From NCBI GenBank assembly GCA_038144195.1, contig JAYQNH010000002.1, forward strand, positions 496,001-560,000: 64,000 nt of DNA. The letters run 5' to 3'. Origin of the DNA: VMDJ01 sp038144195 (GTDB taxonomy: Bacteria > Pseudomonadota > Gammaproteobacteria > Chromatiales > Chromatiaceae). The notes under the pieces are model-generated. The model searched no databases and was not told the DNA's origin. It saw only the letters and a program-made list of their open reading frames with translations. Of the stretch, positions 30,710-39,345 are shown piece by piece. The position numbers and the translations under genes were made by a program. How positions within the stretch are numbered: position 1 is the first letter of the stretch; every line of letters starts with the position of its first letter.

Positions 30710-31600
30710 TTAGTGAATCAGCGTACCGATACCTGCATCTGTAAACAGCTCAACCATTACCGCATGTGGCACACGGCCATCGATAATGTGCGCAGACTTA
30801 ACACCGCCTTTAACCGAATCTAATGCACAAGCAATCTTCGGCAACATACCGCCATGAATGGTGCCATCTGCAATCAAGGCATCCACATCAGTAGTCGTAA
30901 GACCGGTTAGCAACTTACCTTCTTTATCGAGCAAGCCTTGGATGTTAGTTAACAGAATTAACTTTTCTGCTTTCAACACCTCAGCCACCTTACCGGCAAC
31001 CAAGTCAGCGTTGATGTTGTACGAATGACCATCAGCGCCCACACCAATGGGCGCAATCACAGGAATAAAGTCACCCTGAACCAACATATCGACCACCGAG
31101 GCATCAATGCTTTGTACCTCACCGACATGACCGATATCGATAATCTCTGAAGGAGTGTTTTCCGCCTCTGCAGATTTCAATATCAGCTTCTTGGCGCGGA
31201 TCAGATCACCGTCTTTTCCCGTCAAACCGACCGCACGACCACCATGACGATTAATCAAGTTAACGATCTCTTTATTCACCGAGCCGCCTAACACCATCTC
31301 AACCACATCCATGGTTTCAGTATCAGTAACACGCATGCCCTGAATGAACTCGCTCTGTTTACCTAAACGTTTCAGCAGGTCACCAATTTGCGGACCACCG
31401 CCATGCACAATCACTGGATTGATACCGACGGTTTTCATCATCACGATGTCACGCGCGAAACCGGCTTTAAGTGATTCATCTTCCATCGCATTGCCGCCGT
31501 ACTTAATGACGATAGTGCGACCACTAAACCGCTGAATGTATGGCAACGCCTCGGATAAAACGAGGGCTACGTTACCGGCAGCTTTTGCATCTAAACGCAT
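30710..31600 (-). CDS. argB: Acetylglutamate kinase
   Basis: ArgB phosphorylates N-acetylglutamate, the second step of arginine synthesis. The 296 residues show VIKYGGNAMEDESLKAGFAR (about 26-45), VIVHGGGPQIGDLLKRLGK (glutamate-binding loop), NADLVAGKVAEVLKAEKLIL and GTIHGGMLPKIACAL. The N-terminal extension before VLSEALPYIQRFSGRTIVIK is the type found in arginine-feedback-inhibited enzymes, so inhibition by arginine is likely but inferred. It precedes slmA and follows dut on the same strand. Confidence 0.96.
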   Translation of the reverse strand: MRLDAKAAGNVALVLSEALPYIQRFSGRTIVIKYGGNAMEDESLKAGFARDIVMMKTVGINPVIVHGGGPQIGDLLKRLGKQSEFIQGMRVTDTETMDVVEMVLGGSVNKEIVNLINRHGGRAVGLTGKDGDLIRAKKLILKSAEAENTPSEIIDIGHVGEVQSIDASVVDMLVQGDFIPVIAPIGVGADGHSYNINADLVAGKVAEVLKAEKLILLTNIQGLLDKEGKLLTGLTTTDVDALIADGTIHGGMLPKIACALDSVKGGVKSAHIIDGRVPHAVMVELFTDAGIGTLIH

Positions 31601-31617
31601 GTGTATTCTCTCTTTGT

Positions 31618-32073
31618 TTATTGACGACCCGAGTGACCAAAACCACCCGCGCCACGCTCGCTCTCATCAAACGAATCAACTACTTCAAACTCTGCACGCA
31701 CCACTGGCATCAACATCAGCTGTGCAATGCGCTCACCTACCTCAACGCGGAAGTTCTCTTGGCCACGGTTCCAACAAGACACAAACAACTGACCTTGATA
31801 ATCCGAATCGATCAAACCGACCAAGTTACCCAACACAATGCCGTGCTTATGACCCAAACCAGAGCGCGGCAAAATCACTGCCGCTAAGTCTGGATCACCG
31901 ATATGAATCGCGATACCGGTCGGAATCAGTTCAGTTTTACCTGGCGCTAAATCCAATGGCGCATCAAGCATCGCACGCAAATCCATTCCCGCTGAACCAT
32001 CAGTGGCGTAAGCAGGTAATGGAAACTCGTTACCAATTCGAGGATCAAGAACTTTGAGTTGTAGTTTTTGCAT
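31618..32073 (-). CDS. dut: dUTP diphosphatase
   Basis: Dut hydrolyses dUTP to dUMP, keeping uracil out of DNA. The 151 residues from the ATG at 32073 contain the five family motifs: AGMDLRAM (I), PRSGLGHKHG (II), GLIDSDYQGQLFVSC (III), GERIAQLMLMPV (IV) and ERGAGGFGHSGR (V) at the C-terminus. A start 15 bases further upstream is possible but the chosen one matches E. coli Dut. The start overlaps the coaBC end by 29 bases, and the coaBC-dut order is conserved. Confidence 0.96.
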   Translation of the reverse strand: MQKLQLKVLDPRIGNEFPLPAYATDGSAGMDLRAMLDAPLDLAPGKTELIPTGIAIHIGDPDLAAVILPRSGLGHKHGIVLGNLVGLIDSDYQGQLFVSCWNRGQENFRVEVGERIAQLMLMPVVRAEFEVVDSFDESERGAGGFGHSGRQ

Positions 32074-33280
32074 GGTAGTGCTCTTCAATTAATGTCATCA
32101 GTTGTTTAGCTAGCTCGCGCTTTGGCTGTTGCGGTAATTGTGTTTGACCTTCTGGCCAGATCACCAACAACGCATTGTCTTCAGTATCAAAACCTTGTTG
32201 ATCGCCGACCCAATTGGCCGCAATCATATCGAGCTGCTTATCGTTTAGTTTGTCAGTGGCGTATTGCTCAAGATCATTTGTCTCTGCAGCAAAGCCCACA
32301 CAGAAAGGTCGCTGCGCATTGGCTGCAACCTCTCGCAAAATATCCGGATTCTTAACCAAGTTCACGGTTAGGGTGTCTTCAGTCTTTTTAATCTTTTTAT
32401 CCGCGACATATTCAGCACGGTAATCCGCTACAGCCGCTGCTGCGATGAAGATATCCACACCATCGAGTTGATTCATCACCGCGCCATACATCTCATCAGC
32501 CGAGCTCACGTCTGTAAGAGCACAACCTTCCGGTGCCTCAAGACTGACAGGACCCGATATCAACATAACCTCTGCTCCAGCAAGGCGTGCCGCATTTGCC
32601 AAGGCATAACCCATCTTGCCCGAGCTACGATTACTCAGATAACGCACCGCATCAATCGGCTCTCGTGTTGGGCCTGTGGTAATCATCACGCGTTTACCCG
32701 ACAAAGGCCCAAGCTCAAATAATTGTCCCGCCGCAGCAAGAATCTCCGCTGGCTCATCCATGCGTCCAGGGCCCACATCACCACACGCTTGTTCACCAAC
32801 CGCAGGACCAATTAGCTTGACGCCTTGAGCGGTTAATTTATTTTGATTTTCTTGTGTCGCTGGATGCGCCCACATCTTTTCGTTCATCGCAGGCGCAATC
32901 AACACCGGCGCTTGAGTTGCCAAACTAATCGTTAGCAACAAATTATCAGCCGCACCCATCGCAAGCTTTGCCATGAAGTCAGCCGTGGCAGGTGCAATCA
33001 CCATCGCATCAGCCCAACGCGCCAATTCGATATGTCCCATTGCCGCTTCTGCGTCCGCATCAAACAGCAGATCACGCACAGGACGCCCCGTGATGGCTTG
33101 CATTGTCATCGCACCGATAAATTCATGTGCCGATGGCGTCATTACCACTTGCACCAATGCACCCTGCTTAACCAACAGGCGAGCGAGTTCCGCTGCTTTA
33201 TACGCAGCCACTCCGGCCGTTATGCCGAGCACTATTTGACGACCTCTGAGTTGATAGTGTTCGCTAACTATTGCATTCAC
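32045..33280 (-). CDS. coaBC: Phosphopantothenoylcysteine decarboxylase / phosphopantothenate-cysteine ligase
   Basis: A bifunctional coenzyme A biosynthesis enzyme. The N-terminal flavoprotein CoaC domain has IVLGITAGVAAYKAAELARL, the catalytic-His region SAHEFIGAMTMQAITGRPV, and PAMNEKMWAHPATQEN. The CoaB domain follows with VMITTGPTREPIDAVRYLSN, SSGKMGYALANAA and AAAVADYRAEYVADKKIKK. A GTG at 33280 gives the normal N-terminus (411 residues). An in-frame codon at 33352 would add 24 residues and overlap the divergent radC start, so it is less likely. It is followed by overlapping dut. Confidence 0.93.
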   Translation of the reverse strand: MNAIVSEHYQLRGRQIVLGITAGVAAYKAAELARLLVKQGALVQVVMTPSAHEFIGAMTMQAITGRPVRDLLFDADAEAAMGHIELARWADAMVIAPATADFMAKLAMGAADNLLLTISLATQAPVLIAPAMNEKMWAHPATQENQNKLTAQGVKLIGPAVGEQACGDVGPGRMDEPAEILAAAGQLFELGPLSGKRVMITTGPTREPIDAVRYLSNRSSGKMGYALANAARLAGAEVMLISGPVSLEAPEGCALTDVSSADEMYGAVMNQLDGVDIFIAAAAVADYRAEYVADKKIKKTEDTLTVNLVKNPDILREVAANAQRPFCVGFAAETNDLEQYATDKLNDKQLDMIAANWVGDQQGFDTEDNALLVIWPEGQTQLPQQPKRELAKQLMTLIEEHYHAKTTTQSS

Positions 33281-33325
33281 GCAGCTAGTGTATCCGATTC
33301 GCTCAGTTTGTAGAGGAAATCCACT

Positions 33326-34000
33326 GTGAGTATCAAAGACTGGCCGAGCCAAGAAAGACCGCGTGAACGGTTAATCAAGCAAGGCCCTAAATCACTAAGC
33401 GACGCTGAACTGTTAGCCATCTTTTTACGCACCGGCACACGCAACATCAGCGCGGTCGATCTTGCTCGCCAGCTACTTCAACAGTTCGGTAGCTTGTCAC
33501 ATCTACTCAAAGCCTCTCATTAAGACTTTTGTGAGGATATGGGCATGGGTGAAGCGAAATATACTCAACTGCAAGCGGTGATGGAGATGTCGCGTCGTGT
33601 CCACGCTGACGGGCTATCACAGGGCCAAACCATCACCAAAGCAGCTGATGCTGCGAACTTTCTGATGGCCGAACTCGGTGATCGCCCTGCTGAGGTCTTC
33701 GGTGCTTTGTTTCTGGACACCAAGCACCACATTTTGGCCTTCGAAGAGCTCTTTCACGGCACCATCGATCACACCTCGGTTCACCCACGCGAGCTCATCC
33801 GTCGCGTGATGCACCACAATGCCGCCCGAATCATCTTGGCGCATAACCATCCTTCAGGTGATACTACGCCCAGTCAGGCCGATATCGAACTGACCAAATC
33901 GCTGAAAAATGCGCTCGACATGCTCGATGTGAAGCTGCTCGACCACTTGGTCGTGGGGAAAAATGCATTTTGCTCGCTTGCCGAGCGTGGATTTATCTAA
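33326..34000 (+). CDS. radC: RadC/YeeS-family JAB-domain protein with in-frame stop
   Basis: The N-terminal helix-hairpin-helix part begins with IKDWPSQERPRERLIKQGPK and runs through SDAELLAIFLRTGT. The C-terminal JAB/MPN metal-binding domain has AHNHPSGDTTPSQADIELT with the HxHP-S-D zinc motif. Both parts are in the same frame but separated by TAA at 33521-33523, in LLKASH-stop-DFCEDMGMGEAKY, where relatives usually have a residue such as Gln (CAA). A C-to-T change or base error would explain it. It is not known to act in RadC-type repair, and its function in E. coli is unresolved. It is divergent from coaBC, as in E. coli. Confidence 0.88.
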
Positions 34001-34113
34001 ATTTCACGCTTTTTCTTGCTCGACATAGGACCTTCTGCTATAAATACGCGCCTTTCTGCACGGGCACAGGCTCGGGCTGTATTGTTAATCGGTTTAAAAT
34101 TGAGGCTTTAACC

Positions 34114-34350
34114 ATGTCAAAAGTCTGCCAAGTAACAGGCAAGCGACCAGTGAGCGGTAACAACGTTTCTCACTCACACCGTAAAACGCGTCGTCGTTTC
34201 CTGCCAAACTTACACTTCCATCGTTTTTGGTCGGAAGCTGAGCAAAAATTCGTTCGTCTGCGTGTTTCTACCGCAGGTATGCGCATCATTGATAAGAAGG
34301 GTCTAGACACCGTTCTTGAAGAATTGCGCGCACGTGGCGAAAAGGTATAA
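34114..34350 (+). CDS. rpmB: 50S ribosomal protein L28
   Basis: L28 of the large ribosomal subunit, 78 residues. The sequence SKVCQVTGKRPVSGNNVSHS is the standard N-terminus, and KTRRRFLPNLHFHRFWSEAE follows. The ATG at 34114 gives the standard length; the open frame extends further upstream but without matching sequence. rpmG follows after 10 bases, and both are likely transcribed from a promoter in the 34001-34113 interval. Confidence 0.98.
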   Translation: MSKVCQVTGKRPVSGNNVSHSHRKTRRRFLPNLHFHRFWSEAEQKFVRLRVSTAGMRIIDKKGLDTVLEELRARGEKV

Positions 34351-34360
34351 GGAGTAGATC

Positions 34361-34528
34361 ATGGCTAAAGCTGTACGTGAAAAGATTCGTCTGAACTCAA
34401 GCGCTGGTACTGGTCACTTCTACACCACTACTAAGAACAAGCGCACCATGACTGGCAAGATGGAGATCAAAAAGTTTGATCCTGTTGTTCGCCAACACGT
34501 CATGTACAAAGAGGCAAAAATTAAGTAA
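34361..34528 (+). CDS. rpmG: 50S ribosomal protein L33
   Basis: L33, 55 residues, with IRLNSSAGTGHFYTTTKNKR and MEIKKFDPVVRQHVMYKEAK. A GGAG ribosome site lies directly upstream (after the rpmB stop). There are no CxxC zinc pairs, so this is the zinc-independent form seen in E. coli. A hairpin terminator follows about 25 bases after the stop. The rpmB-rpmG-mutM order matches other gammaproteobacteria. Confidence 0.97.
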   Translation: MAKAVREKIRLNSSAGTGHFYTTTKNKRTMTGKMEIKKFDPVVRQHVMYKEAKIK

Positions 34529-34552
34529 GCCTCTCTGTTCAGAGCCTCATAA

Positions 34553-34582
34553 AGAAAAACCCGCTTCGGCGGGTTTTCTTTT
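34553..34582 (+). terminator. Rho-independent terminator after rpmBG
   Basis: Stem CCCGC/GCGGG closed by a TTCG tetraloop, followed by TTTTCTTTT. It ends the rpmB-rpmG transcript just before mutM. Confidence 0.92.
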
Positions 34583-34609
34583 GCCTACGAACTGGCATTA
34601 CCATGCGCT

Positions 34610-35416
34610 ATGCCTGAATTACCTGAAGTCGAAACCAGCCGCCGCGGCATTGCCCCACACATCACCGGTCAAGTGATCACCGGCAGCGTTGCGCGTGCGC
34701 CAAAGCTGCGCTGGCCTATCCCAAAGCTGGAGTTTCTCAAAGGTCAGACGATTCATGAGGTCAGTCGTCGTGCTAAATACCTACTGATTCGTTGTGACAC
34801 CGGCACCCTGATACTGCACCTCGGCATGTCAGGTAGCTTGCGTGTTTTACCAAGCAATACTCCTGCAGCAAAACATGATCATTTCGAACTGGTCATGGGG
34901 GATATCGCCCTGCGCCTACGCGATCCACGTAAGTTTGGCGCGGTGCTTTGGACCACAGAGGATCCGGCCTCACACAGCCTGATAAGCCATCTTGGACCAG
35001 AACCCTTAAATCCTGAATTCACCGCTGACTATCTGTTCAAACAGACACAAAAACGCACCGCGGCGATCAAGCAGGTCATCATGGATAACAAGGTGGTGGT
35101 TGGGGTTGGCAACATCTACGCCACCGAATCGCTATTTCTCTCAGGCATCCATCCAGCACGTGCGGCCAAGCGCATCAGCAAAGCGCGAATCGAAGAGCTG
35201 CACAGACATATCGTCGAAATCCTGCGATATGCGATCAAGCGCGGCGGCACCACCTTGCGAGACTTCCAGCAGCAAGATGGCTCGCCGGGCTATTTTCAGC
35301 AAGAGCTTTGGGTCTATGGACGCAGCGGCGAAGAGTGCAAATCCTGCGGCAGCACCCTAAAACACAAGCTTTTGGGACAGCGTACGAGCGCCTACTGTCC
35401 TCAGTGCCAGCGTTAA
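34610..35416 (+). CDS. mutM: Formamidopyrimidine-DNA glycosylase
   Basis: MutM (Fpg) removes 8-oxoguanine and formamidopyrimidines and nicks the strand. The 268 residues begin PELPEVETSRRGIAPHITG; after Met removal Pro is the Schiff-base nucleophile and Glu the catalytic acid. LILHLGMSGSLRV, VGVGNIYATESLFLSGIHPA and the helix-two-turn-helix follow. The C-terminal zinc finger reads CKSCGSTLKH and CPQC. It sits right after the rpmBG terminator, the same neighbourhood as in E. coli. Confidence 0.97.
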   Translation: MPELPEVETSRRGIAPHITGQVITGSVARAPKLRWPIPKLEFLKGQTIHEVSRRAKYLLIRCDTGTLILHLGMSGSLRVLPSNTPAAKHDHFELVMGDIALRLRDPRKFGAVLWTTEDPASHSLISHLGPEPLNPEFTADYLFKQTQKRTAAIKQVIMDNKVVVGVGNIYATESLFLSGIHPARAAKRISKARIEELHRHIVEILRYAIKRGGTTLRDFQQQDGSPGYFQQELWVYGRSGEECKSCGSTLKHKLLGQRTSAYCPQCQR

Positions 35417-35544
35417 GACAAAGCGTTATTAATATCCTGCATAAAAATTAGTTAGTCGCAGCCACAACCACGCCCTCTCTACAATCACCCAATATAAATA
35501 GAGCGGTAACCATATCGCCAATACATTCACTAAAGGAGAAATCA

Positions 35545-35859
35545 ATGTCGTACCTAAAAATGGCATTAGCAGGCGCAGTGTTAGTTAGCGGCCTTGCTCA
35601 AGCTGCCGGCAATCCAAACGCCGGACGTGTGAAATCTGAAGCTTGTCTCGGATGCCATGCAGTATCTAGCTACAACAACGTCTACCCAACTTACCATGTG
35701 CCTCGCATAGCAGGTCAAAACGCGGACTATATTGTTGCAGCGCTTCAAGCCTACCGCGATGGCCAGCGCAAACACGCCACCATGAACATTCAAGCTCAAA
35801 GCATGAGTGATGAAGATATGGCGGATATCGGTGCGTTCTGGCAGGCACAAGGTCAATAA
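35545..35859 (+). CDS. Small periplasmic cytochrome c
   Basis: A 104-residue monohaem cytochrome c. A signal peptide (SYLKMALAGAVLVSGLAQAAG) is followed by the haem motif CLGCH (about residue 34). The axial Met is likely in one of the later Met-containing segments such as HATMNIQAQSMSDEDM. The fold resembles class I c553/c5-type proteins. A GGAG ribosome site precedes the ATG. It is followed 10 bases later by a second small cytochrome c, so the two are probably co-transcribed. Electron partners are not evident, but the cbb3 and aa3 oxidases in this window are possible acceptors. Confidence 0.88.
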   Translation: MSYLKMALAGAVLVSGLAQAAGNPNAGRVKSEACLGCHAVSSYNNVYPTYHVPRIAGQNADYIVAALQAYRDGQRKHATMNIQAQSMSDEDMADIGAFWQAQGQ

Positions 35860-35869
35860 GGGGTTCGAC

Positions 35870-36200
35870 ATGAAAAAGATTCTTACACTATGTGCACTCA
35901 CTGTTTTGAGCGCGAGCGTTTCAGCAGGCGGCAATGCTTCTGCAGGTAAAGACAAAGCGGCAGCTTGTGCAGGTTGTCACGGTGTTGATGGTGTTGCGAC
36001 AGCACCCATGAAACCCAAACCTAGGTGGCCAACATGAGGACTATCTTTACCACTCACTGAAATCATACAAAGATGGCTCACGTCAGAACGCGATCATGCA
36101 AGGCATGGCAGCGGCACTCTCTGATCAAGATATGAAAGACATCGCTGCTTTCTATGCTTCACAGAAAGGTAAGTTAACTGATGGTACGCTAAAGCCTTAA
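35870..36200 (+). CDS. Second small periplasmic cytochrome c (frame broken)
   Basis: A monohaem cytochrome c of about 109 residues. The signal peptide KKILTLCALTVLSASVSAGG precedes CAGCHGVDGVA. The frame stops at about 36035, but removing one A from the AAA near 36020 gives APMKPNLGGQHEDYLYHSLK, then MQGMAAALSDQDMKDIAAFY with the likely axial Met. The end is TAA at 36198-36200. A strong hairpin terminator follows. It is closely related in layout to the preceding gene, so the pair may have arisen by duplication. Confidence 0.87.
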
Positions 36201-36217
36201 TGCTAAGCACTTAAAGA

Positions 36218-36258
36218 TAACGCCGCTCCTTGATATTTATCAGGGCGGCGTTTTTTAT
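36218..36258 (+). terminator. Rho-independent terminator after the cytochrome c pair
   Basis: The stem AACGCCGC / GCGGCGTT with an internal loop is followed on the plus strand by six T. The convergent ggt gene ends at its edge. Confidence 0.85.
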
Positions 36259-37951
36259 TGCTCAGCTTTTACTGCAACAGCTGCGCCTATCCCTCGCGGA
36301 TCAGACGCCACAGAGACTTTATTCGCAACCTTGTCCCACGCAATCGCTTGCATGTTTGCCGTAGTTATCATCCACCGGCTTTAACTGATGCCCCATCGCC
36401 GATAACGCCTCGAGCGTCTGCTCACTCAATGCATCCGGTTCATACTGCAAACTATCAGGCAGGTACTGATGATGAAAACGCGCACGCCCAACCCACTGCT
36501 CTACCGGCGCACCTTGCATTGCTTGTAAGGCACCTATCATCACCATACTGATAATCCGCGAGCCACCTGGCGTACCCAAAATCGCCACACGCTTATCGTT
36601 TTCAATAAAGGTTGGCGTCATACTTGAAAGCATGCGTTTACCTGGCGCAATCGCATTCTGCTGATTACCAACCAAACCATACGCATTCGGCACACCTGGC
36701 TTAATGGAAAAATCATCCATCTCATCATTCAGCACCACACCCGTACCCGGGACGACATAACAGGCACCGAAGGGATAGTTAACACTCATCGTTGCAGCAA
36801 CGCGATTACCTTCGCGATCGATGATCGAGAAATGACTGGTATCCATGCCTTCTTTTATTTTGATCTGCGGTAAATCCTGACTCACGCTCGCCATCTGCAG
36901 ATCAATATCTTTCGCAAGCTGCTTGGCATACTCAACACTGGTGAGCTGCTTAACTGGCACATCCACCTGATCGCTATCACCAAGATAGAGCGCACGATCT
37001 TTGTATGCTCGACGCATGAGCTCAGTGAGCAGATGGACTCTTTGAGCAGAATCGAGTTGATCCCAATTAAATTGCGCAAGCATGTTAAAGATTTGCGCGA
37101 GCACCACTCCACCTGATGACGGTAATGCTGCAGTAGTGAATTGATAATCATTAAAGTTAAAGGTGATTGGATCACGCTCTACGATGTCGTACCTAGCCAG
37201 ATCCTCAAGCGTCCAAATACCACCGTACTTTTGCACACCGGCAACTAAACGTTGCGCAAAGCTCACCTTGATAAAAGCCTTGCTCACCCTGCTCAGCGAA
37301 AAGCTTTAAGGTGTTGGCTAAATCAGGTTGCTTAAGCAGATAACCTTTTGGTGGCACTTCACCGTTTAACAAGAACTGTTGCGTTGCAGCAGGTGACTTC
37401 AATAACGCTTGCTGACGAAAACCGGCGTAACGACGATACATATCATCAACAGAAAAACCTTCATCAGCCAAACGAATCGCTGGCGCCAAGGTAACCGCTA
37501 GCGGTAAGCGCCCATAGGTCTTTGCGATATGCGCGAGGGCTTTTGGCGTCCCTGGAATGCCTGCCGCAAGCGGACCATCAATACTTGCCGCAGGTAACGG
37601 ATTACCACGGCGATCGAGATACATATCGCGATGCGCTTTTAACGGTGCGACTTCACGTCCATCGACCATGACCTGCTTGCCGGTCTTTGCCTCATGCAAC
37701 AACCAGAAGCCACCACCGCCTAAGCCTGATCCATACGGCTCAACAACGCCAAGCACCGCACTGACTGCAACGGCCGCATCAAACGCATTACCGCCTGACT
37801 GAAGTACCGCAATACCGGCTGCAGTCGCTAAAGGATGCGCACTCGCAACGGCATCAGCATCGGGTTTATTTGCTGCATGTGGTGACGCAATCCAAAAACA
37901 CAAAAGGCCCCAGAGAGGAGCCTTTCGTAACAATTGAGAAAAGGCTGTCAT
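36255..37951 (-). CDS. ggt: Gamma-glutamyltranspeptidase (two frame breaks)
   Basis: Ggt cleaves or transfers the gamma-glutamyl group of glutathione in the periplasm and self-processes into two subunits. The N-terminal part (from 37951) has a signal peptide, HPLATAAGIAVLQSGGNAFD and GSGLGGGGFWLLHEAKTG. A frame switch near 37275 (one extra base) joins QGFYQGSFAQRLVAGVQKYG. The autocatalytic Thr is in GMDTSHFSIIDREGNRVAA, followed by SVNYPFGACYVVPGTGVVLN and DEMDDF. A second extra base near 36350 restores the tail MQAIAWDKVANKVSVASDPR to the TAA at 36255-36257. The repaired length is about 565 residues, normal for the family. Confidence 0.9.
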
Positions 37952-38203
37952 TTAGCCTGCCGCAGTAATGCGCTCATATTTCGCCATGAGCTCTTCCTGC
38001 GTTTCTTCGTGGTTAGGGTCTAGCGGGATACAGTCAACCGGACAGACCTCAACACACTGAGAGGTTTCATAGTGACCTACACACTCAGTACACAAATCAG
38101 GATCGATCTCGTAGATTTCATCACCCTGATAGATAGCACCATTTGGGCATTCTGGCTCACACACATCACAGTTAATGCATTCGTCAGTAATCATTAAAGA
38201 CAT
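37952..38203 (-). CDS. 2[4Fe-4S] ferredoxin, YfhL/Allochromatium type
   Basis: An 83-residue ferredoxin. The first cluster motif is CINCDVCEPECP (CxxCxxCxxxCP). The second is CTECVGHYETSQCVEVCP with a longer CxxC-x8-CxxxCP spacing. This spacing plus the C-terminal helix (EETQEELMAKYERI) is typical of the Allochromatium vinosum-type and E. coli YfhL. The electron partners are unknown. The coaD-ferredoxin neighbourhood is common in gammaproteobacteria. A GGAG-like ribosome site (GGAGTAACTC) precedes the ATG at 38203. Confidence 0.93.
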   Translation of the reverse strand: MSLMITDECINCDVCEPECPNGAIYQGDEIYEIDPDLCTECVGHYETSQCVEVCPVDCIPLDPNHEETQEELMAKYERITAAG

Positions 38204-38228
38204 GAGTTACTCCTAAAACTTTTACAAC

Positions 38229-38723
38229 TTAGTCTTCGCGAGGCAGCAAGCGTATTGCTTTCAATGCCGCGTTAACTTCTGGATGAACAAATTCTGACAC
38301 ATCACCACCCAATCGTGCGATTTCACGCACTAAGGTCGATGAAATAAACGCGAACTGTTCAGACGGTGTCAAAAACATAGTTTCGACATCCGGGGCTAAA
38401 CGACGGTTCATACCTGCCAGCTGAAATTCATATTCGAAGTCCGAGACCGCACGTAAACCCCGTAGCAACACTGTAGCTTTTTGATCTCGGCAGAAGTTCA
38501 CCAAGAGACCTTCAAAAGGCACGACCTCGACATTCTCGAACTCGCTAACAGCAACCTTCGCCAAAGCCACTCGCTGATCAAAATCACACACGGTTTTCTT
38601 TGCCGTATCGCGAGCAACCGCCAAGATCACCTTGCCGAACAGACGCGAAGCACGCGCCACCAGGTCGGTATGACCATTAGTGATCGGATCAAAGGTTCCA
38701 GGATAAACAGCAATGTGCTTCAC
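38229..38723 (-). CDS. coaD: Phosphopantetheine adenylyltransferase
   Basis: CoaD makes dephospho-CoA from 4'-phosphopantetheine and ATP. The 164 residues open with HIAVYPGTFDPITNGHTDLV, containing the T/HxGH nucleotidyltransferase motif. LLRGLRAVSDFEYEFQLAGM is the substrate-binding helix, and FAFISSTLVREIARLGGDVS carries the second signature ISSTxVR. It follows rsmD on the same strand, as in E. coli-like genomes. Confidence 0.97.
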   Translation of the reverse strand: MKHIAVYPGTFDPITNGHTDLVARASRLFGKVILAVARDTAKKTVCDFDQRVALAKVAVSEFENVEVVPFEGLLVNFCRDQKATVLLRGLRAVSDFEYEFQLAGMNRRLAPDVETMFLTPSEQFAFISSTLVREIARLGGDVSEFVHPEVNAALKAIRLLPRED

Positions 38724-38776
38724 AAAGAATCACCCAAACGTTATTCAGCGCGCGATTCTACCTTGTCTGAGCGCGC

Positions 38777-39342
38777 TCAACCATTGAGTTTAATCAAACG
38801 AAATGACGCCTGTCCGGCGTCACCTTCACGGTGAATTGCCCAGTTTTCAGGCATATCAGGCCAATCATGTGCACTATCTTGCTCGAGATAGACCCAAGCT
38901 TGCGGGCTCAGCAACGCCTTTTCTTCAATGTTTGGATAGCTTTTCCAAGAAGACCATCTGCAAACGGCGGATCAAGAAACACCACATCAAACGCGGATTC
39001 AGCCTGACTCAAAAAACGCTCTGCAGCCGCATTCACGACACTGGCTTTGCTTTGGCAATTCAGTAGCTCGATATTTTCACGCATCTGATCAGCGACATTA
39101 CGCGCCTTCTCAACAAAGGTGACGTGAGCTGCACCGCGAGAAAGCGCCTCAAAACCAAGCGCGCCACTTCCCGCATAAAGATCGAGCGCTTTCGCACCGG
39201 CAAGCTCGCCCTGCAACCAGTTAAACAAGGTCTCACGCACACGATCAGCCGTCGGCCTTAATCCTTTAGCATCAGGGAAGTGCAGTCGGCGACTGCTAAA
39301 CTCACCCCCAGTGATACGTAACTGGTTACGTTGTCGAGCCAC
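38777..39342 (-). CDS. rsmD: 16S rRNA (guanine966-N2)-methyltransferase RsmD (frame broken)
   Basis: RsmD methylates G966 of 16S rRNA. The N-terminus LRITGGEFSSRRLHFPDAKG, then LRPTADRVRETLFNWL, SAM motif I LDLYAGSGALGFEALSRGAA and the catalytic DPPF motif (FDVVFLDPPF, about 122-131) are clear. The frame stops at 38908, but one missing T near 38937 restores EEKALLSPQAWVYLEQDSAH and a TGA at 38777-38779, giving about 188 residues, close to the usual length. It lies three bases after the M16-like gene. Confidence 0.93.
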
Positions 39343-39345
39343 GCC

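Noticed and set aside
31536..32057. 173-codon plus-strand open frame
   Set aside because: Antisense to dut, which has all five family motifs.
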